From positions 1 through 51,347 of the forward strand of contig JAEURN010000010.1 in the NCBI GenBank assembly GCA_016789105.1: 51,347 bases of DNA, written 5' to 3'. Source of the stretch: Armatimonadota bacterium. GTDB taxonomy: Bacteria; Armatimonadota; Fimbriimonadia; Fimbriimonadales; Fimbriimonadaceae. The notes under the pieces are model-generated. The model worked only from the letters and a program-made list of their open reading frames with translations, was not told the DNA's origin and searched no databases. A program made the position numbers and the translations under genes. Below are positions 25,260 through 34,438 of the stretch, in pieces. Positions within the stretch are counted from its first letter, which is position 1. Each line of letters begins with the position of its first letter.

Positions 25260-26222
25260 ATGCGACGCGCATTTACCCTCATCGAACTCCTGGTCGTAAT
25301 CGCGATCATTGCGATCCTGGCCGCCATTTTGTTCCCCGTTTTCGCCCAAGCCAAGGTTGCCGCCAAGAAGTCGGCCGACCTGAGCAACACGAAACAAATC
25401 GGAATCGGCCTGCAGCTTTACTTGTCCGACTTCGACGACATCTACCCGATGGCCAACTACCGTAACAACGACAACGCGGCATTTGGAGAAGTCCATTGGT
25501 CGTGGATGGTGTTGCCGTACATGAAGAACGAGCAGATTTTCGTCAGCCCTTCGGATAAGAACGGCGGCTGGGCTCCCTCGTGCTGGGATCCCAACACCAA
25601 CAACCGCGGTTTCGGCGTGCCGGGCGTGCAATCGGATGTGTCTTCGGCTGCCGCCTGTGCGCTTGCGGGTTACAACGCAGGCATCTACACCACCCAGGTC
25701 GGCCGCATCAGCTACACCGGCAACCAGTTGCTGATGCCCCGCAAGCGGGTGAGCTCTGACACCAGCACCACGGTCAGCCAAACGCAGGTAGACGATGTTT
25801 CGGGCACGATCCTGCTGGCCCCGACCACGGAATCCAAGCAGTGCATGCAACGGTCCGGCGAATACCGCACCTACCGCAATGCGATCGGCATCTCCAAGAA
25901 GGGCCAAGTCCCCGACGGGTTCAGCAGCGCCCCGACGGCAGCCGCCGATTTGCCGCTGGAAGCGATCAGCGTCGCCACGGCAAAGCAGGTCTTTGCCTGC
26001 AACACGGGCACGGTGTTGCCCAGCAGCCTGGACCACACCCTGCGCTACACGCACGTTGGCCGGTATGACCGCGGCAACAACTACGTGTTTAGCGACACGA
26101 GCGCCCGTTTCCGCGAGACCTATAGCACCTTGAATCCGGCCCGGTTCGCCTGGGGCAAATCGGCCTACTCGCTCGGCGGCAGCGCCATCGTCGACCCGCT
26201 GACCGGGAACCCGGTTCAGTAA
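25260..26222 (+). CDS. Pseudopilin-like protein 2 (type II N-methylation signal, H-x9-DG-like end)
   Basis: 320 residues. Very short basic leader MRRA then [20 protein letters not shown], giving cleavage before F and E at +5. Then FAQAKVAAKKSADLSNTKQI and LSDFDDIYPMANY. The C-terminus has YTHVGRYDRGNNYVFSDTSA, a variant of the H-x9-DG motif of DUF1559-like proteins. Four cysteines in the globular part may form disulfides. No ribosome site is seen before the ATG; the 5' region is AT-rich. It stands alone with a terminator at 26251. Paralogues at 10291 and 29648 share the first 35 residues but the codons differ, so the copies are old. Confidence 0.88.
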   Translation: MRRAFTLIELLVVIAIIAILAAILFPVFAQAKVAAKKSADLSNTKQIGIGLQLYLSDFDDIYPMANYRNNDNAAFGEVHWSWMVLPYMKNEQIFVSPSDKNGGWAPSCWDPNTNNRGFGVPGVQSDVSSAAACALAGYNAGIYTTQVGRISYTGNQLLMPRKRVSSDTSTTVSQTQVDDVSGTILLAPTTESKQCMQRSGEYRTYRNAIGISKKGQVPDGFSSAPTAAADLPLEAISVATAKQVFACNTGTVLPSSLDHTLRYTHVGRYDRGNNYVFSDTSARFRETYSTLNPARFAWGKSAYSLGGSAIVDPLTGNPVQ

Positions 26223-26250
26223 TCCGGATCCCATTTCGTGGATAGCATTG

Positions 26251-26277
26251 GCGGGGCTTTGGCCCCGCTACTTTTTT
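26251..26277 (+). terminator. Intrinsic terminator after pseudopilin 2
   Basis: GCGGGGC at 26251-26257 pairs with GCCCCGC at 26262-26268 around a TTTG tetraloop, followed by TACTTTTTT. Confidence 0.88.
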
Positions 26278-26348
26278 GCCTCGGCACCTCTGTGCACAAG
26301 ATAAGAAGAGGGGTGTCAACGCCGTACCCGTATGGGTAACCTGGGTTC

Positions 26349-29300
26349 ATGCTGACGAGCCTTGTCGCCGCATGCCTGATTGCGGCCCCTGCCCCGGAAC
26401 GGCCCCGTGACATTTGGGTGTTCCGATCGGTTCTCGACCAAAACGCGCGGATGCTCACCGCCGCATTAAGCGACGACCTGTGGGTGGCCTACGACACTCA
26501 AACCTGCAGCCTTTACAAGGCCTGGACAGGGGGCGTCAAGTTTGATGGCGCGGTGTATACGACGGTTCACGGCCCGCAGCCGACCAGCGTCGGCGCACCT
26601 TACATTTTGAACCACGGCGAAACGTGGTCGATTCTCGAAAAAGGCGTTGCCGAACCCGTCAAGCCCAAATATCTCGGATACCGGTTCCAGAACGGGGGCG
26701 TCTTCATCTCGTTCAAGTTTTCGACCGGATCCGGGCAAAAGATCTCGGTCACGGAATCGCCCGAATACCTGCCCGCTGCCGCGGGCCGGGTCGGTCTTAG
26801 GCGGCAGTTCCACGTATCCGGCCTCAAATCGGGCCAGTTACTGTCCCTTGGTTGGAACGAATCGGAACCGGGCACCGTGCTCGACAAGGTTGCGGTCGGG
26901 GTTTTGTTCCCACCGGCGACCCAATCCGACGCTGCAACCCACACGGTGCTGATTGACAACGGGAACAACGAATTCGTCGAGACATTCGCCAAATCAGGGA
27001 CTTCTGGGGGCGTCCGCCAGGATCCGCCCGAGCCAACGCCGCCGGCCGATGCCGACCAGGACAAGCAAGATATCAGCAAAGAACGCGAACCGGGCTTGAG
27101 CCTCCGCGTGTATTACACGGGGCTCGACATGAGCGAGATCCCCGAACTGATTTCGGGCCAAACCCCCAATTACAGCGTCGTGATCCCAAACATCAACCTG
27201 GGCAACGACGACTGGGGGCCGAACAAAGAGCAGATCTTGGCGGTGGTCACGGGCTTTATCAATGTCAAGCAAGCCGGGAGCTACGAGTTCTCGCTGGGTT
27301 CGGACGACGGCTCCAAACTCTGGATCGGGGACAACTTGATCGTGGACAACAACGGGCTGCACGGCAAGGAGTTCAAGAACGGCCGGGCAGAGCTAGTCGC
27401 CGGGGAGAATTCCATCCGGATCGAATGTTTCAACGGCCCCGCCGACGGCGCATTGGAACTCAAATGGAAAAAACCGGGCGATACTGAATTCACAACCGTC
27501 CCGCCATCGGCCTTCACCACTCCGGCCGGTGAGGTCCGGGTCACGGCACCGGGCAAAAAGGGCGTCATGGGCGTAGACAACTACCGAGCCGGCGACCGCC
27601 GTCCTTTGGAAGATGTCCATCCCGCCTACACGCTCAGCCAAGCCCGTCCCGGTTGGTTCCACCCGCGCGTTGGCGGGATCGGCTTCTTGCCGAACGGGGA
27701 CATGCTCATCTGCACTTGGGATGCCGACGGAGCCGTTTACCAACTTTCCGGTTGGGATAAGTCACCGATCAATCGGACGGTCAAGCGGATCGCTTCCGGG
27801 CTTGCCGAACCACTTGGGCTCAAGGTGGTCGACGGGCGCATCTATGTTCTGCAAAAGCAGGAGTTGACTGAACTCATCGACAACGACAAGGACGGGCAGG
27901 TGGACGAATATCGGTGCGTGGCCAATGGCTGGGGCGTGACCGCGAACTTCCACGAATTCGCTTTTGGCCTGGAATACAAGAACGGGAAATTTTATGGCAC
28001 TTTGGCCACGGCGATCAACCCCGGGGGGCGATCCACCCAACCGCAAAACCCGGATCGCGGCCGGTGCATTGAAATTGATGCCAAAACTGGTGATTACCGG
28101 TTCATCCTGGCCGGGCTGCGAACCCCCAACGGGATCGGGTTCGGCGCAAAAGGCCTGCTCTACATCGCCGACAACCAGGGCGACTGGCTGCCCAGCAGCA
28201 AAATCCTGCTGGTGAGAGAGGGGGCGTTCTACGGCAACCGGTCAGTGGAACCGGAAGCGAAAAAGGACACTCCCGAAGATCCGCCGGTCGTGTGGTTGCC
28301 ACAGAACGAGATCGGCAACTCGCCCAGCCAGATCACAGCCCTGAACGATGGCCCCTACAAAGGTCAGATGATCCACGGTGACGTCACCCACGGCGGGCTC
28401 AAACGGGTCTATGTCGAAGAAGTCGGCGGCGTACTCCAAGGCACGGTTTTCCGCTTTACCCAGGGGTTGGAAGCCGGGATCAACCGAGTCGTGACCGCAC
28501 CCGATGGCAGCATTGTCGTCGGCGGCATCGGCTCCACCGGGAACTGGGGACAAACCGGTAAGCAAAGCTACGGCACCCAGCGCCTTGTTTACAACGGGAC
28601 ATCCGTCTTTGAGATGCTGAGCTGTTCCCCACGCCGCAACGGGATCGAAGTCAAGTTCACCGAACCGTTGAGCCCGGAAACTGGCAACACGCCCAACTAC
28701 TACGAAGTCAAGCAATGGCGTTACGTCCCGACCAATGAGTACGGCGGCCCCAAGGTGGATGAAGAAACCCTGGCGGTCAAGTCGGTTTGGGTGAGCGAAG
28801 ACCGCAAAACGGTGTTCCTGAACGTGGACGGGCTAAAGGAGGCCCACGTGGCATATGTCCATTGCCACCATGCCCTGCAAAGCCTCAGCAACCAATTCAT
28901 GTGGTCCACCGAGGCTTGGATGACCAACAACAAGATCCCCGCCAAAAATGGCCCGGTCGGCAAGAACCGGCCAAGCAGCCCGGCGCAAGTGCCGGCAGGC
29001 GAACGGCTCACGAACTCAGTTGCCAACTTCATGGGTTGGAACAAGGATCATGTGCCGTCCGGTTGGTCGCTGGAGGGCGGCGTCCTCAGCTTCACACCAG
29101 GCAAAGAAGGGGGCGACCTGCGCACGGCCAAAAGCTACGGCGACTTTGACCTTTCGTTCGAGTGGAAAATCTCCGAAGGCGGGAACAGCGGCGTCATTTA
29201 CCATGCCCAAGAGCGGCCGGGCCAATACCCGTGGCAAACCGGGGCCGAATACCAAATCTTGGACAACACCAAGCACTCGGACGGCCGGAACCCGTTCACG

Positions 29301-29582
29301 TCGGCCAGCGCGCTCTATGCGTTGGAGCGGCCCGAATACGACTACACCCGCCCCGTCGGCGAGTGGAACAGTTCCCGCCTTGTGTGCAAGGGCGGGGTCG
29401 TTGAGCATTGGCTGAACCACAAGCTCATGCTTCGAGTGGATATGGATAGCCAGGAGTTCAAGGACAAGGTCGCCATGAGCAAGTTCAAGGACATGCCGGA
29501 ATTCGCCAAGTTCCGGGAAGGGTATATCGTGTTCCAAGACCACGGAGATGCCGTGAGCTACCGGAACATCGTCGTGAAGTGA
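26349..29582 (+). CDS. Secreted PA14 / beta-propeller dehydrogenase-like / DUF1080 fusion protein
   Basis: 1077 residues. Signal-like N-terminus MLTSLVAACLIAAPAP. Residues about 20-215 are a beta-rich domain of the kind found before c-type dehydrogenases in PVC bacteria. About 240-385 is PA14 (LRVYYTGLDMSEIPEL, then GSYEFSLGSDDGSKLWIGDN). About 405-760 is a six-bladed propeller resembling PVC-type glucose/sorbosone dehydrogenases (GGIGFLPNGDMLICTWDADG, LAEPLGLKVVDGRIYVLQK, GLRTPNGIGFGAKGLLYIAD, LKRVYVEEVGG). About 870-1077 is a 3-keto-disaccharide hydrolase (DUF1080) domain: GWSLEGGVLSFTPG, FDLSFEWKISEGGNSGVIYH, GAEYQILDN, FQDHGDAVSYRNI. A role in oxidation then cleavage of sugars is inference from the last two domains. 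No heme-binding CxxCH is present. Single-gene transcript with a terminator at 29594. Confidence 0.85.
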   Translation: MLTSLVAACLIAAPAPERPRDIWVFRSVLDQNARMLTAALSDDLWVAYDTQTCSLYKAWTGGVKFDGAVYTTVHGPQPTSVGAPYILNHGETWSILEKGVAEPVKPKYLGYRFQNGGVFISFKFSTGSGQKISVTESPEYLPAAAGRVGLRRQFHVSGLKSGQLLSLGWNESEPGTVLDKVAVGVLFPPATQSDAATHTVLIDNGNNEFVETFAKSGTSGGVRQDPPEPTPPADADQDKQDISKEREPGLSLRVYYTGLDMSEIPELISGQTPNYSVVIPNINLGNDDWGPNKEQILAVVTGFINVKQAGSYEFSLGSDDGSKLWIGDNLIVDNNGLHGKEFKNGRAELVAGENSIRIECFNGPADGALELKWKKPGDTEFTTVPPSAFTTPAGEVRVTAPGKKGVMGVDNYRAGDRRPLEDVHPAYTLSQARPGWFHPRVGGIGFLPNGDMLICTWDADGAVYQLSGWDKSPINRTVKRIASGLAEPLGLKVVDGRIYVLQKQELTELIDNDKDGQVDEYRCVANGWGVTANFHEFAFGLEYKNGKFYGTLATAINPGGRSTQPQNPDRGRCIEIDAKTGDYRFILAGLRTPNGIGFGAKGLLYIADNQGDWLPSSKILLVREGAFYGNRSVEPEAKKDTPEDPPVVWLPQNEIGNSPSQITALNDGPYKGQMIHGDVTHGGLKRVYVEEVGGVLQGTVFRFTQGLEAGINRVVTAPDGSIVVGGIGSTGNWGQTGKQSYGTQRLVYNGTSVFEMLSCSPRRNGIEVKFTEPLSPETGNTPNYYEVKQWRYVPTNEYGGPKVDEETLAVKSVWVSEDRKTVFLNVDGLKEAHVAYVHCHHALQSLSNQFMWSTEAWMTNNKIPAKNGPVGKNRPSSPAQVPAGERLTNSVANFMGWNKDHVPSGWSLEGGVLSFTPGKEGGDLRTAKSYGDFDLSFEWKISEGGNSGVIYHAQERPGQYPWQTGAEYQILDNTKHSDGRNPFTSASALYALERPEYDYTRPVGEWNSSRLVCKGGVVEHWLNHKLMLRVDMDSQEFKDKVAMSKFKDMPEFAKFREGYIVFQDHGDAVSYRNIVVK

Positions 29583-29593
29583 CTTGTAACCAG

Positions 29594-29633
29594 AGGGTGT
29601 CCGGCCGAAACGATGAGCTGGGCCGGACGCCCT
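29594..29633. terminator. Bidirectional terminator between convergent genes
   Basis: AGGGTGTCCGGCC at 29594-29606 pairs over 13 bp (one G-T) with GGCCGGACGCCCT at 29621-29633. It fills the 65-base gap between the fusion gene and pseudopilin 3. T-tracts are short on both sides. Confidence 0.7.
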
Positions 29634-29647
29634 TTGGAAACGACCGG

Positions 29648-30310
29648 TTATTCCAGGTCGAAGAACTTGTCGGTCGGGGTTTGGCCGGAATAGAACTGCC
29701 CCAACCTCAACCGCTTGGAGTGCGTGTCGCCCCAAAAGATGGTGGCTCCCATGGCCCACGTGGGATCGGGCCTGCCCCAGCAGTCGGCATCGGGTTCGCT
29801 GGGGGCAAGCAAGTGTTTGCCGTCGTCGCCGCACCAACTGCCAGGGATGGCCGCTTTGGCCGAAGCCAGAACGACGGTCTCGGCGGGAGAACCCAAGGCG
29901 GTCGATGACACTCCGGTGTGGCCGTCGAAGTTGCTGAAGTCGGTCTGGATGTTGGTCAGGTAGGTGGCGTTGTAGCCGAAGTGGCTGGTTTCGGCACCCG
30001 TCACGTCCTTGTCAGAAATGGACGAGCCAGGGCAGAGCCAGATCTGCTTGTTCTTGACATAAGGGTCCACAAGGTCGTGCCACAGCAAGAACTGCGTGGG
30101 AGTCGCATAGGCGTCGAGCACGTAGGTGTCGTCGTAATCTTGCATGTAAAGCACCATCGCCAAACCCAGGTTCCGCTGGTTGCTCAGGCATTGAGTGGCT
30201 TTGGCCGCCCCTTTGGCTTGGGCAAAGACCGGGAACAGGATCGCGGCAAGGATCGCGATGATTGCGATGACGACAAGCAGTTCGATGAGAGTGAAGGCGC
30301 GGCGGGCCAC
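29648..30310 (-). CDS. Pseudopilin-like protein 3 (type II N-methylation signal)
   Basis: 220 residues from a GTG at 30310, giving [20 protein letters not shown]. The frame is open further upstream into waaA, but the conserved leader fixes the start. After the helix: [20 protein letters not shown] and [13 protein letters not shown]; the C-terminus has [19 protein letters not shown] in the place of the H-x9-DG motif. No ribosome site is seen. It begins ten bases after the waaA stop and is the last gene of a purC-waaA-pseudopilin run. Role unknown. Confidence 0.87.
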   Translation of the reverse strand: MARRAFTLIELLVVIAIIAILAAILFPVFAQAKGAAKATQCLSNQRNLGLAMVLYMQDYDDTYVLDAYATPTQFLLWHDLVDPYVKNKQIWLCPGSSISDKDVTGAETSHFGYNATYLTNIQTDFSNFDGHTGVSSTALGSPAETVVLASAKAAIPGSWCGDDGKHLLAPSEPDADCWGRPDPTWAMGATIFWGDTHSKRLRLGQFYSGQTPTDKFFDLE

Positions 30311-30320
30311 GGAGGCTATT

Positions 30321-31595
30321 CTACTGGGCTGAGGCGCCAGGGTCGTGGTCGAGGGCTTCACAAATGGCTGCCGCATAGGCTTTGCTCGCCCCCCGGTTGG
30401 CTGCGACCAGGCTGGCGGCAGCCGCTCCCATGGCGGCCCGTTTGTCTGCGTCGGCAAACAGCCGGGCCAATGCATCTCCAAAGGATTGTTCGGAATCCAC
30501 CGTTAGCGTCGCGCCCGCCCGGAATGCCATTTCTGCAACATCCCGGAAATTGAACATATACGGACCGTGAACCACTGGCTTGCCGTGGGCCAGCGGCTGG
30601 ATCAGGTTTTGCCCTCCAAGCCTATCGAAGCCGCCACCGACGACGACCACATCCGCCACCGAATACACCTTGGAGAGCTCGCCATAGGTGTCAAGGATCA
30701 GGTACCTCCCAGTTTCGCCCTTGGATCGCAGGGCAACCGATCCGAAGAGCGTGGCAACACGCCCGGCCAGCGCCGGCACTGTCTCCATATGGCGGGGGGC
30801 ATGGACAACCCAAACATCTTTCAGGCGAGCGTCTTGCAATGCCCTAAGCACAAAATCCTCCTCCGATTGGCCCCGGGTCGAGCCAACGACGACCACAGGC
30901 GAGCCCTCAGGGATGCCGAGTTGGCGGCGCCACTCGGCTGGGTCGGCTTCCAATCCTTCCAGCGCCTGGTCGAACTTGCAGTTCCCGATGGTTTGGGTGT
31001 GCTTTGCCCCCAGTTCCTCAAAGCGCGAGCGGTCGGTGTCCGTCTGCACCAAAACTTTTCCGACCAGCCCCAACAAACGTTTATAAAAAAACTTGAACCG
31101 GCGGGCCCGGGGGAACGAGCGGTCGCTCAACCTCCCGTTCACGACCAGGGTTTGGGCTCCGACGGCCTCGGCCGCCCACAAGAAGTTGAACCAGAGTTCG
31201 GTCTCCATGATCGCCACGACCTTGGGTTTGACGCGAACCATCGCATTCAACGTGAATCGCGCCACGTCGATGGGGAAATACACCAAATGGTCGTAAAGGC
31301 CATCGGCTTGCTTTCGGGCCGTTTCATGCCCGCTGGATGTGGTGACGCTGAGGATGACTTCGGCTTCCGGGGCTTGCCGGCGGATCTCGCGTAGTATCGG
31401 GAGGGCCGCCACCACTTCGCCCACGCTCACCGCATGGAACCAAACCCGCCGGCTTCCCGGCTTGAGCACGATGGGGTAATTCCCTTGCCTTTGTTGCCAA
31501 TCGACTTTTTCGGCCCGGCGGTTGGCCCGCCACAGCATCCAGGGCACCCAAATCGGGCTGAACAAAGTCAGCAAAGCGTTATAGAACCAAAACAT
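30321..31595 (-). CDS. waaA: 3-deoxy-D-manno-octulosonic acid (Kdo) transferase
   Basis: Transfers Kdo from CMP-Kdo to lipid A precursor on the inner face of the inner membrane, which shows that this organism makes LPS. 424 residues: N-terminal membrane anchor ([18 protein letters not shown]), the catalytic-base segment [13 protein letters not shown], the ETELWFN motif, and a C-terminal GT-B half with [28 protein letters not shown] and [18 protein letters not shown]. The ATG shares an A with the purC stop (TGATG), so translation is coupled to purC, an unusual pairing. Confidence 0.95.
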   Translation of the reverse strand: MFWFYNALLTLFSPIWVPWMLWRANRRAEKVDWQQRQGNYPIVLKPGSRRVWFHAVSVGEVVAALPILREIRRQAPEAEVILSVTTSSGHETARKQADGLYDHLVYFPIDVARFTLNAMVRVKPKVVAIMETELWFNFLWAAEAVGAQTLVVNGRLSDRSFPRARRFKFFYKRLLGLVGKVLVQTDTDRSRFEELGAKHTQTIGNCKFDQALEGLEADPAEWRRQLGIPEGSPVVVVGSTRGQSEEDFVLRALQDARLKDVWVVHAPRHMETVPALAGRVATLFGSVALRSKGETGRYLILDTYGELSKVYSVADVVVVGGGFDRLGGQNLIQPLAHGKPVVHGPYMFNFRDVAEMAFRAGATLTVDSEQSFGDALARLFADADKRAAMGAAAASLVAANRGASKAYAAAICEALDHDPGASAQ

Positions 31596-32485
31596 CAGGG
31601 GGTGAACGGTTGCCCGGTGACGCGTTCATACGCTTCAATGTATTTGGCCCGAGTTGCGGCAACGACTTGATCCGGGAGTTCTGGCCCGGGCGGGGTTTTG
31701 TCCCAATCGAGCGTTTCCAGGTAATCGCGGACGAACTGCTTGTCAAAACTGGGTTGGGGCCCGCCGGGTTTGTAGAGACTGGCTTCCCAATAGCGGCTGG
31801 AATCCGGGCTCAACGCTTCGTCGATCCAGATCAGGCCGTTTTCAGTGAGTCCGAACTCGAATTTGGTGTCGGCCAGGATCAAACCGGCCCTCGCCGCATG
31901 CTCGGCGGCCCGGGCATACAGCATCAGCGTCCAATCTCTGACTTTGCCCGCAACGTCGCTCCCAACCCGGTCTGCGGCTTCGGCAAAGGAGATATTTTGG
32001 TCGTGCCCCGATTCGGCTTTGGTAGCCGGGGTGAAGATCGGCTCGGGCAACCGCGACCCGTCGCTGAGCCCGTCTGGCAGTTCTAACCCGTGGATTTTGC
32101 TGCCCTCTTTCCGGTACTCCTTGAAAAGCGATCCGGCAATGTAACCCCGGGCAACACACTCGATGGTGAGAGGGGTTGCTTTCCGCGCCACCATGCACCG
32201 ACCTTTGAGGTCGCTTCGGAATCCCCCGACGATTTCGGCCACGTCCGTGTCGTCGGTGGAAATGACGTGGTGGGGCACCTCGCCCTCAAACATCTTGAAC
32301 CAGAATGCGCTCATCTGGTTGAGGATCCGGCCCTTATCGGGGATGCCGTTGGCCATGACGACGTCGAAGGCGCTGATCCGGTCGGTGGTGACAATCAGGA
32401 GCTGGTCGCCGAGGTCAAAGACCTCGCGGACTTTTCCCGTTCGCGGGGGGCCAAGGCTGGGGAGGTCGGCGGTGAGCAACGCCAT
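31595..32485 (-). CDS. purC: Phosphoribosylaminoimidazole-succinocarboxamide synthase
   Basis: Purine biosynthesis: joins aspartate to CAIR using ATP, forming SAICAR. 296 residues, the longer type. Motifs visible: GKVREVFDLGDQLLIVTTDR, ISAFDVVMANGIPDKGRILN, ECVARGYIAGSLFKEY, and ADTKFEFGLTENGLIWIDEA followed by SPDSSRYW. It is the first gene of the run purC-waaA-pseudopilin on the minus strand. The other purine gene here, purF, lies 8 kb away in the same direction. Confidence 0.96.
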   Translation of the reverse strand: MALLTADLPSLGPPRTGKVREVFDLGDQLLIVTTDRISAFDVVMANGIPDKGRILNQMSAFWFKMFEGEVPHHVISTDDTDVAEIVGGFRSDLKGRCMVARKATPLTIECVARGYIAGSLFKEYRKEGSKIHGLELPDGLSDGSRLPEPIFTPATKAESGHDQNISFAEAADRVGSDVAGKVRDWTLMLYARAAEHAARAGLILADTKFEFGLTENGLIWIDEALSPDSSRYWEASLYKPGGPQPSFDKQFVRDYLETLDWDKTPPGPELPDQVVAATRAKYIEAYERVTGQPFTP

Positions 32486-32509
32486 CCCGGTTAGGATAGC
32501 ACCGCTGGC

Positions 32510-33004
32510 TCAGGCGTCGGTGCGGACGAACCGTTCTTCGTAGGCCCGGATTTTCCGTTGGATCTCGTCAGGGTGGCGGTCGGCATAGCGGAGGGCCGCC
32601 CGGAGTTCCGCCTCGGTGAGAGATGCATAGGATTGCTTGAGGTCTGCCAAGGAGCCGCGTTTCCGGTGCTCCCGCACGATTTCCCACACAAAGATTCCAC
32701 TATCCACAAGACAAGCCGTGCCGTTCTCGTCGATTTCGATCAAGATTGCGTTCTCATCGTTCCCAGTGTCGGATCGGTAGATTTCCAGCCGGACGGCCAA
32801 GTGGCTGACATCGGTGGCCAAGCACACGGCGCAATCGGCCTGTTCAAGGTCTCCGTGCTCGACGGCCATGAGGCAGAGCTCTTCATAGACTTCCGGATGG
32901 AACTCTTTGACATGGGAGACGAGGTTTTCAAAGGATGCCGGCTTCATTCGCGCGAGTCGGCGCAACTGCGGAAGCATCCAATGCTCCATTTGGGGTTGGA
33001 TCAT
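32510..33004 (-). CDS. Uncharacterised protein with DUF433-like C-terminus
   Basis: 164 residues from ATG at 33004, which has an AAGGAAGG ribosome site; an earlier ATG at 33055 is rejected. The N-terminal part is helical (LPQLRRLARMKPASFENLVS); the middle is acidic (TGNDENAILIEIDENGTACL, then VDSGIFVWEIVREH); the C-terminus (LKQSYASLTEAELRAALRYA, then DRHPDEIQRKI) resembles DUF433 antitoxin-like domains, which usually pair with PIN-like DUF5615 proteins. No partner is adjacent; a DUF5615-like gene is found 15 kb away at 47747. Function unknown. Confidence 0.68.
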   Translation of the reverse strand: MIQPQMEHWMLPQLRRLARMKPASFENLVSHVKEFHPEVYEELCLMAVEHGDLEQADCAVCLATDVSHLAVRLEIYRSDTGNDENAILIEIDENGTACLVDSGIFVWEIVREHRKRGSLADLKQSYASLTEAELRAALRYADRHPDEIQRKIRAYEERFVRTDA

Positions 33005-33131
33005 AATTTCAACCTTCCTTGGCCCTGGTGGTCTGCAACGACCTGCCGACCTCATCGTCAGCCCGGTTTCGGCCCAATTCCGAATACTTTGGACGCATCT
33101 TACCCATCCGAGGATGCGTGGTTTAACGCTC

Positions 33132-34016
33132 TCACAACAATCCGTGCCGATCTAGGAACCCGGCGAGCGACCTTTTGAACAGCTCCGGATCATTGAGCCT
33201 CCCCGCCCCGTGGGTGGAATCGGGGAATGTGACGGACTGGACCGGCCCCTTGACCGAATCGGCCAGGAGCGCGGCCGAGGCGGGCGGCACAATCGGATCA
33301 AGACCGCCGAAGAATAGGAGGACGGGGACATCGGGGCCGAGTTCAGAAAGCGCGTGGTCAACCCGAACCGCCTCGGGCTGGAAGCCTAAGAACCATGGCC
33401 CAATCCAAGAGGTCGGCCGCATCCACCGGGCAGCCTTCTCGCCACCCAAGAACAGCCACCAGGCATCGCTGGCTTCTTTCATAGACCGGAATGGGGCATC
33501 AAGCACAAGGGCATCCACTTCCCCACCCGGTTCCCGCGCCGCCAAGGCGCAGGCAACGCCACCCATCGAGCTCCCCAAAAGCATGACCTTGCGGCCTGGG
33601 AACTCTTGGCGAACCCATTCGAGCACGGCCAAGACGTCCAGGCGTTCGTCCCGCCCAAGCGTGACTTTGGCGCGGCCGCTCCGCCCGTGGCCCCGGTGGT
33701 CGAAGAACACCATGGTCGCCCCCATGGGAACCAGTTGTTGGGCTACCGGAACCCATTCGCACCGGTTGACCAGGTAACCATGGGCGCAAACCACAACCAG
33801 GTCGCCCAAACCTTTTGCCACCCATCCCCGGATTGGAACGCCGTCCTTGGTCACGACTTCAAATCCGGCCTGCGGGAACCCCATCATGCCAGGGCTCACG
33901 AATTGGTGGATGCGGATGGGGTAGAGGCTTGCGCGCACAGCGGCGATCAGCACGGCGACATAGAGGAGGGCCGCCAAAATGGCGAGAGTCGCCACCACGG
34001 TTAAGAAGATCGTCAA
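33132..34016 (-). CDS. Membrane-anchored alpha/beta hydrolase
   Basis: 294 residues. One N-terminal membrane helix (about 3-28), then an alpha/beta hydrolase fold: oxyanion region VVCAHGYLVN, DHRGHGRSG, nucleophile elbow GSSMGG (Ser about 151), acid D in GGLDPIVPP and His in STHGAGRL. It belongs to the YqkD/bem46-like group of serine hydrolases. Substrate unknown. A 127-base gap separates it from the DUF433-like gene; no terminator is obvious. Confidence 0.88.
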   Translation of the reverse strand: MTIFLTVVATLAILAALLYVAVLIAAVRASLYPIRIHQFVSPGMMGFPQAGFEVVTKDGVPIRGWVAKGLGDLVVVCAHGYLVNRCEWVPVAQQLVPMGATMVFFDHRGHGRSGRAKVTLGRDERLDVLAVLEWVRQEFPGRKVMLLGSSMGGVACALAAREPGGEVDALVLDAPFRSMKEASDAWWLFLGGEKAARWMRPTSWIGPWFLGFQPEAVRVDHALSELGPDVPVLLFFGGLDPIVPPASAALLADSVKGPVQSVTFPDSTHGAGRLNDPELFKRSLAGFLDRHGLL

Positions 34017-34079
34017 GTCCGCCGCTCCGATAGGAAGTACGGCTCTGCGCGATATTTGCTAAACTCTTGCCTCGCTGCC

Positions 34080-34427
34080 ATGTTCGCCCTCAATTTTTAC
34101 GCCGAGCTTTACGACGAGTTACTGCGCACCGGCCGGAAGACCGTTTCGATCCGCCTTGGCGACAAGACCGACAAATACCAGGACGGGATGGTGGTTTGGG
34201 TGACGATCGGGCCCCGGTTCGGGCGGCGGCAGAAACTCTATTCTGCGATATTAGATCGGGTGGAAACCAAAAAGATCAGCGAGCTCAGCCCCCGCGACAT
34301 CGAGCGGGAAAACCCCGAGATCCGCAGCCAGGATGAGATGATCTCGTTCCTCAGCCGGGTTTATGGCGAATTCATCACCCCGGCCCACACCTGTACGGTC
34401 ATCTACTTCAGCCGGATCGACGAGTAG
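34080..34427 (+). CDS. ASCH/PUA-like domain protein
   Basis: 115 residues starting MFALNFYAELYDELLRTGRK. The pattern FYAELYDELLRTGRKTVSIR, then YQDGMVVWVTIG, then AILDRVETKKISELSPRDI and a YGEFITPAHTCTVIYF end is that of ASCH-fold proteins, which are predicted to bind RNA. It starts 63 bases from the divergent hydrolase gene and ends 11 bases before the NAD(P)H-hydrate repair gene, so the two probably share a transcript. Confidence 0.8.
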   Translation: MFALNFYAELYDELLRTGRKTVSIRLGDKTDKYQDGMVVWVTIGPRFGRRQKLYSAILDRVETKKISELSPRDIERENPEIRSQDEMISFLSRVYGEFITPAHTCTVIYFSRIDE

Positions 34428-34438
34428 AGGTTCGCGTC

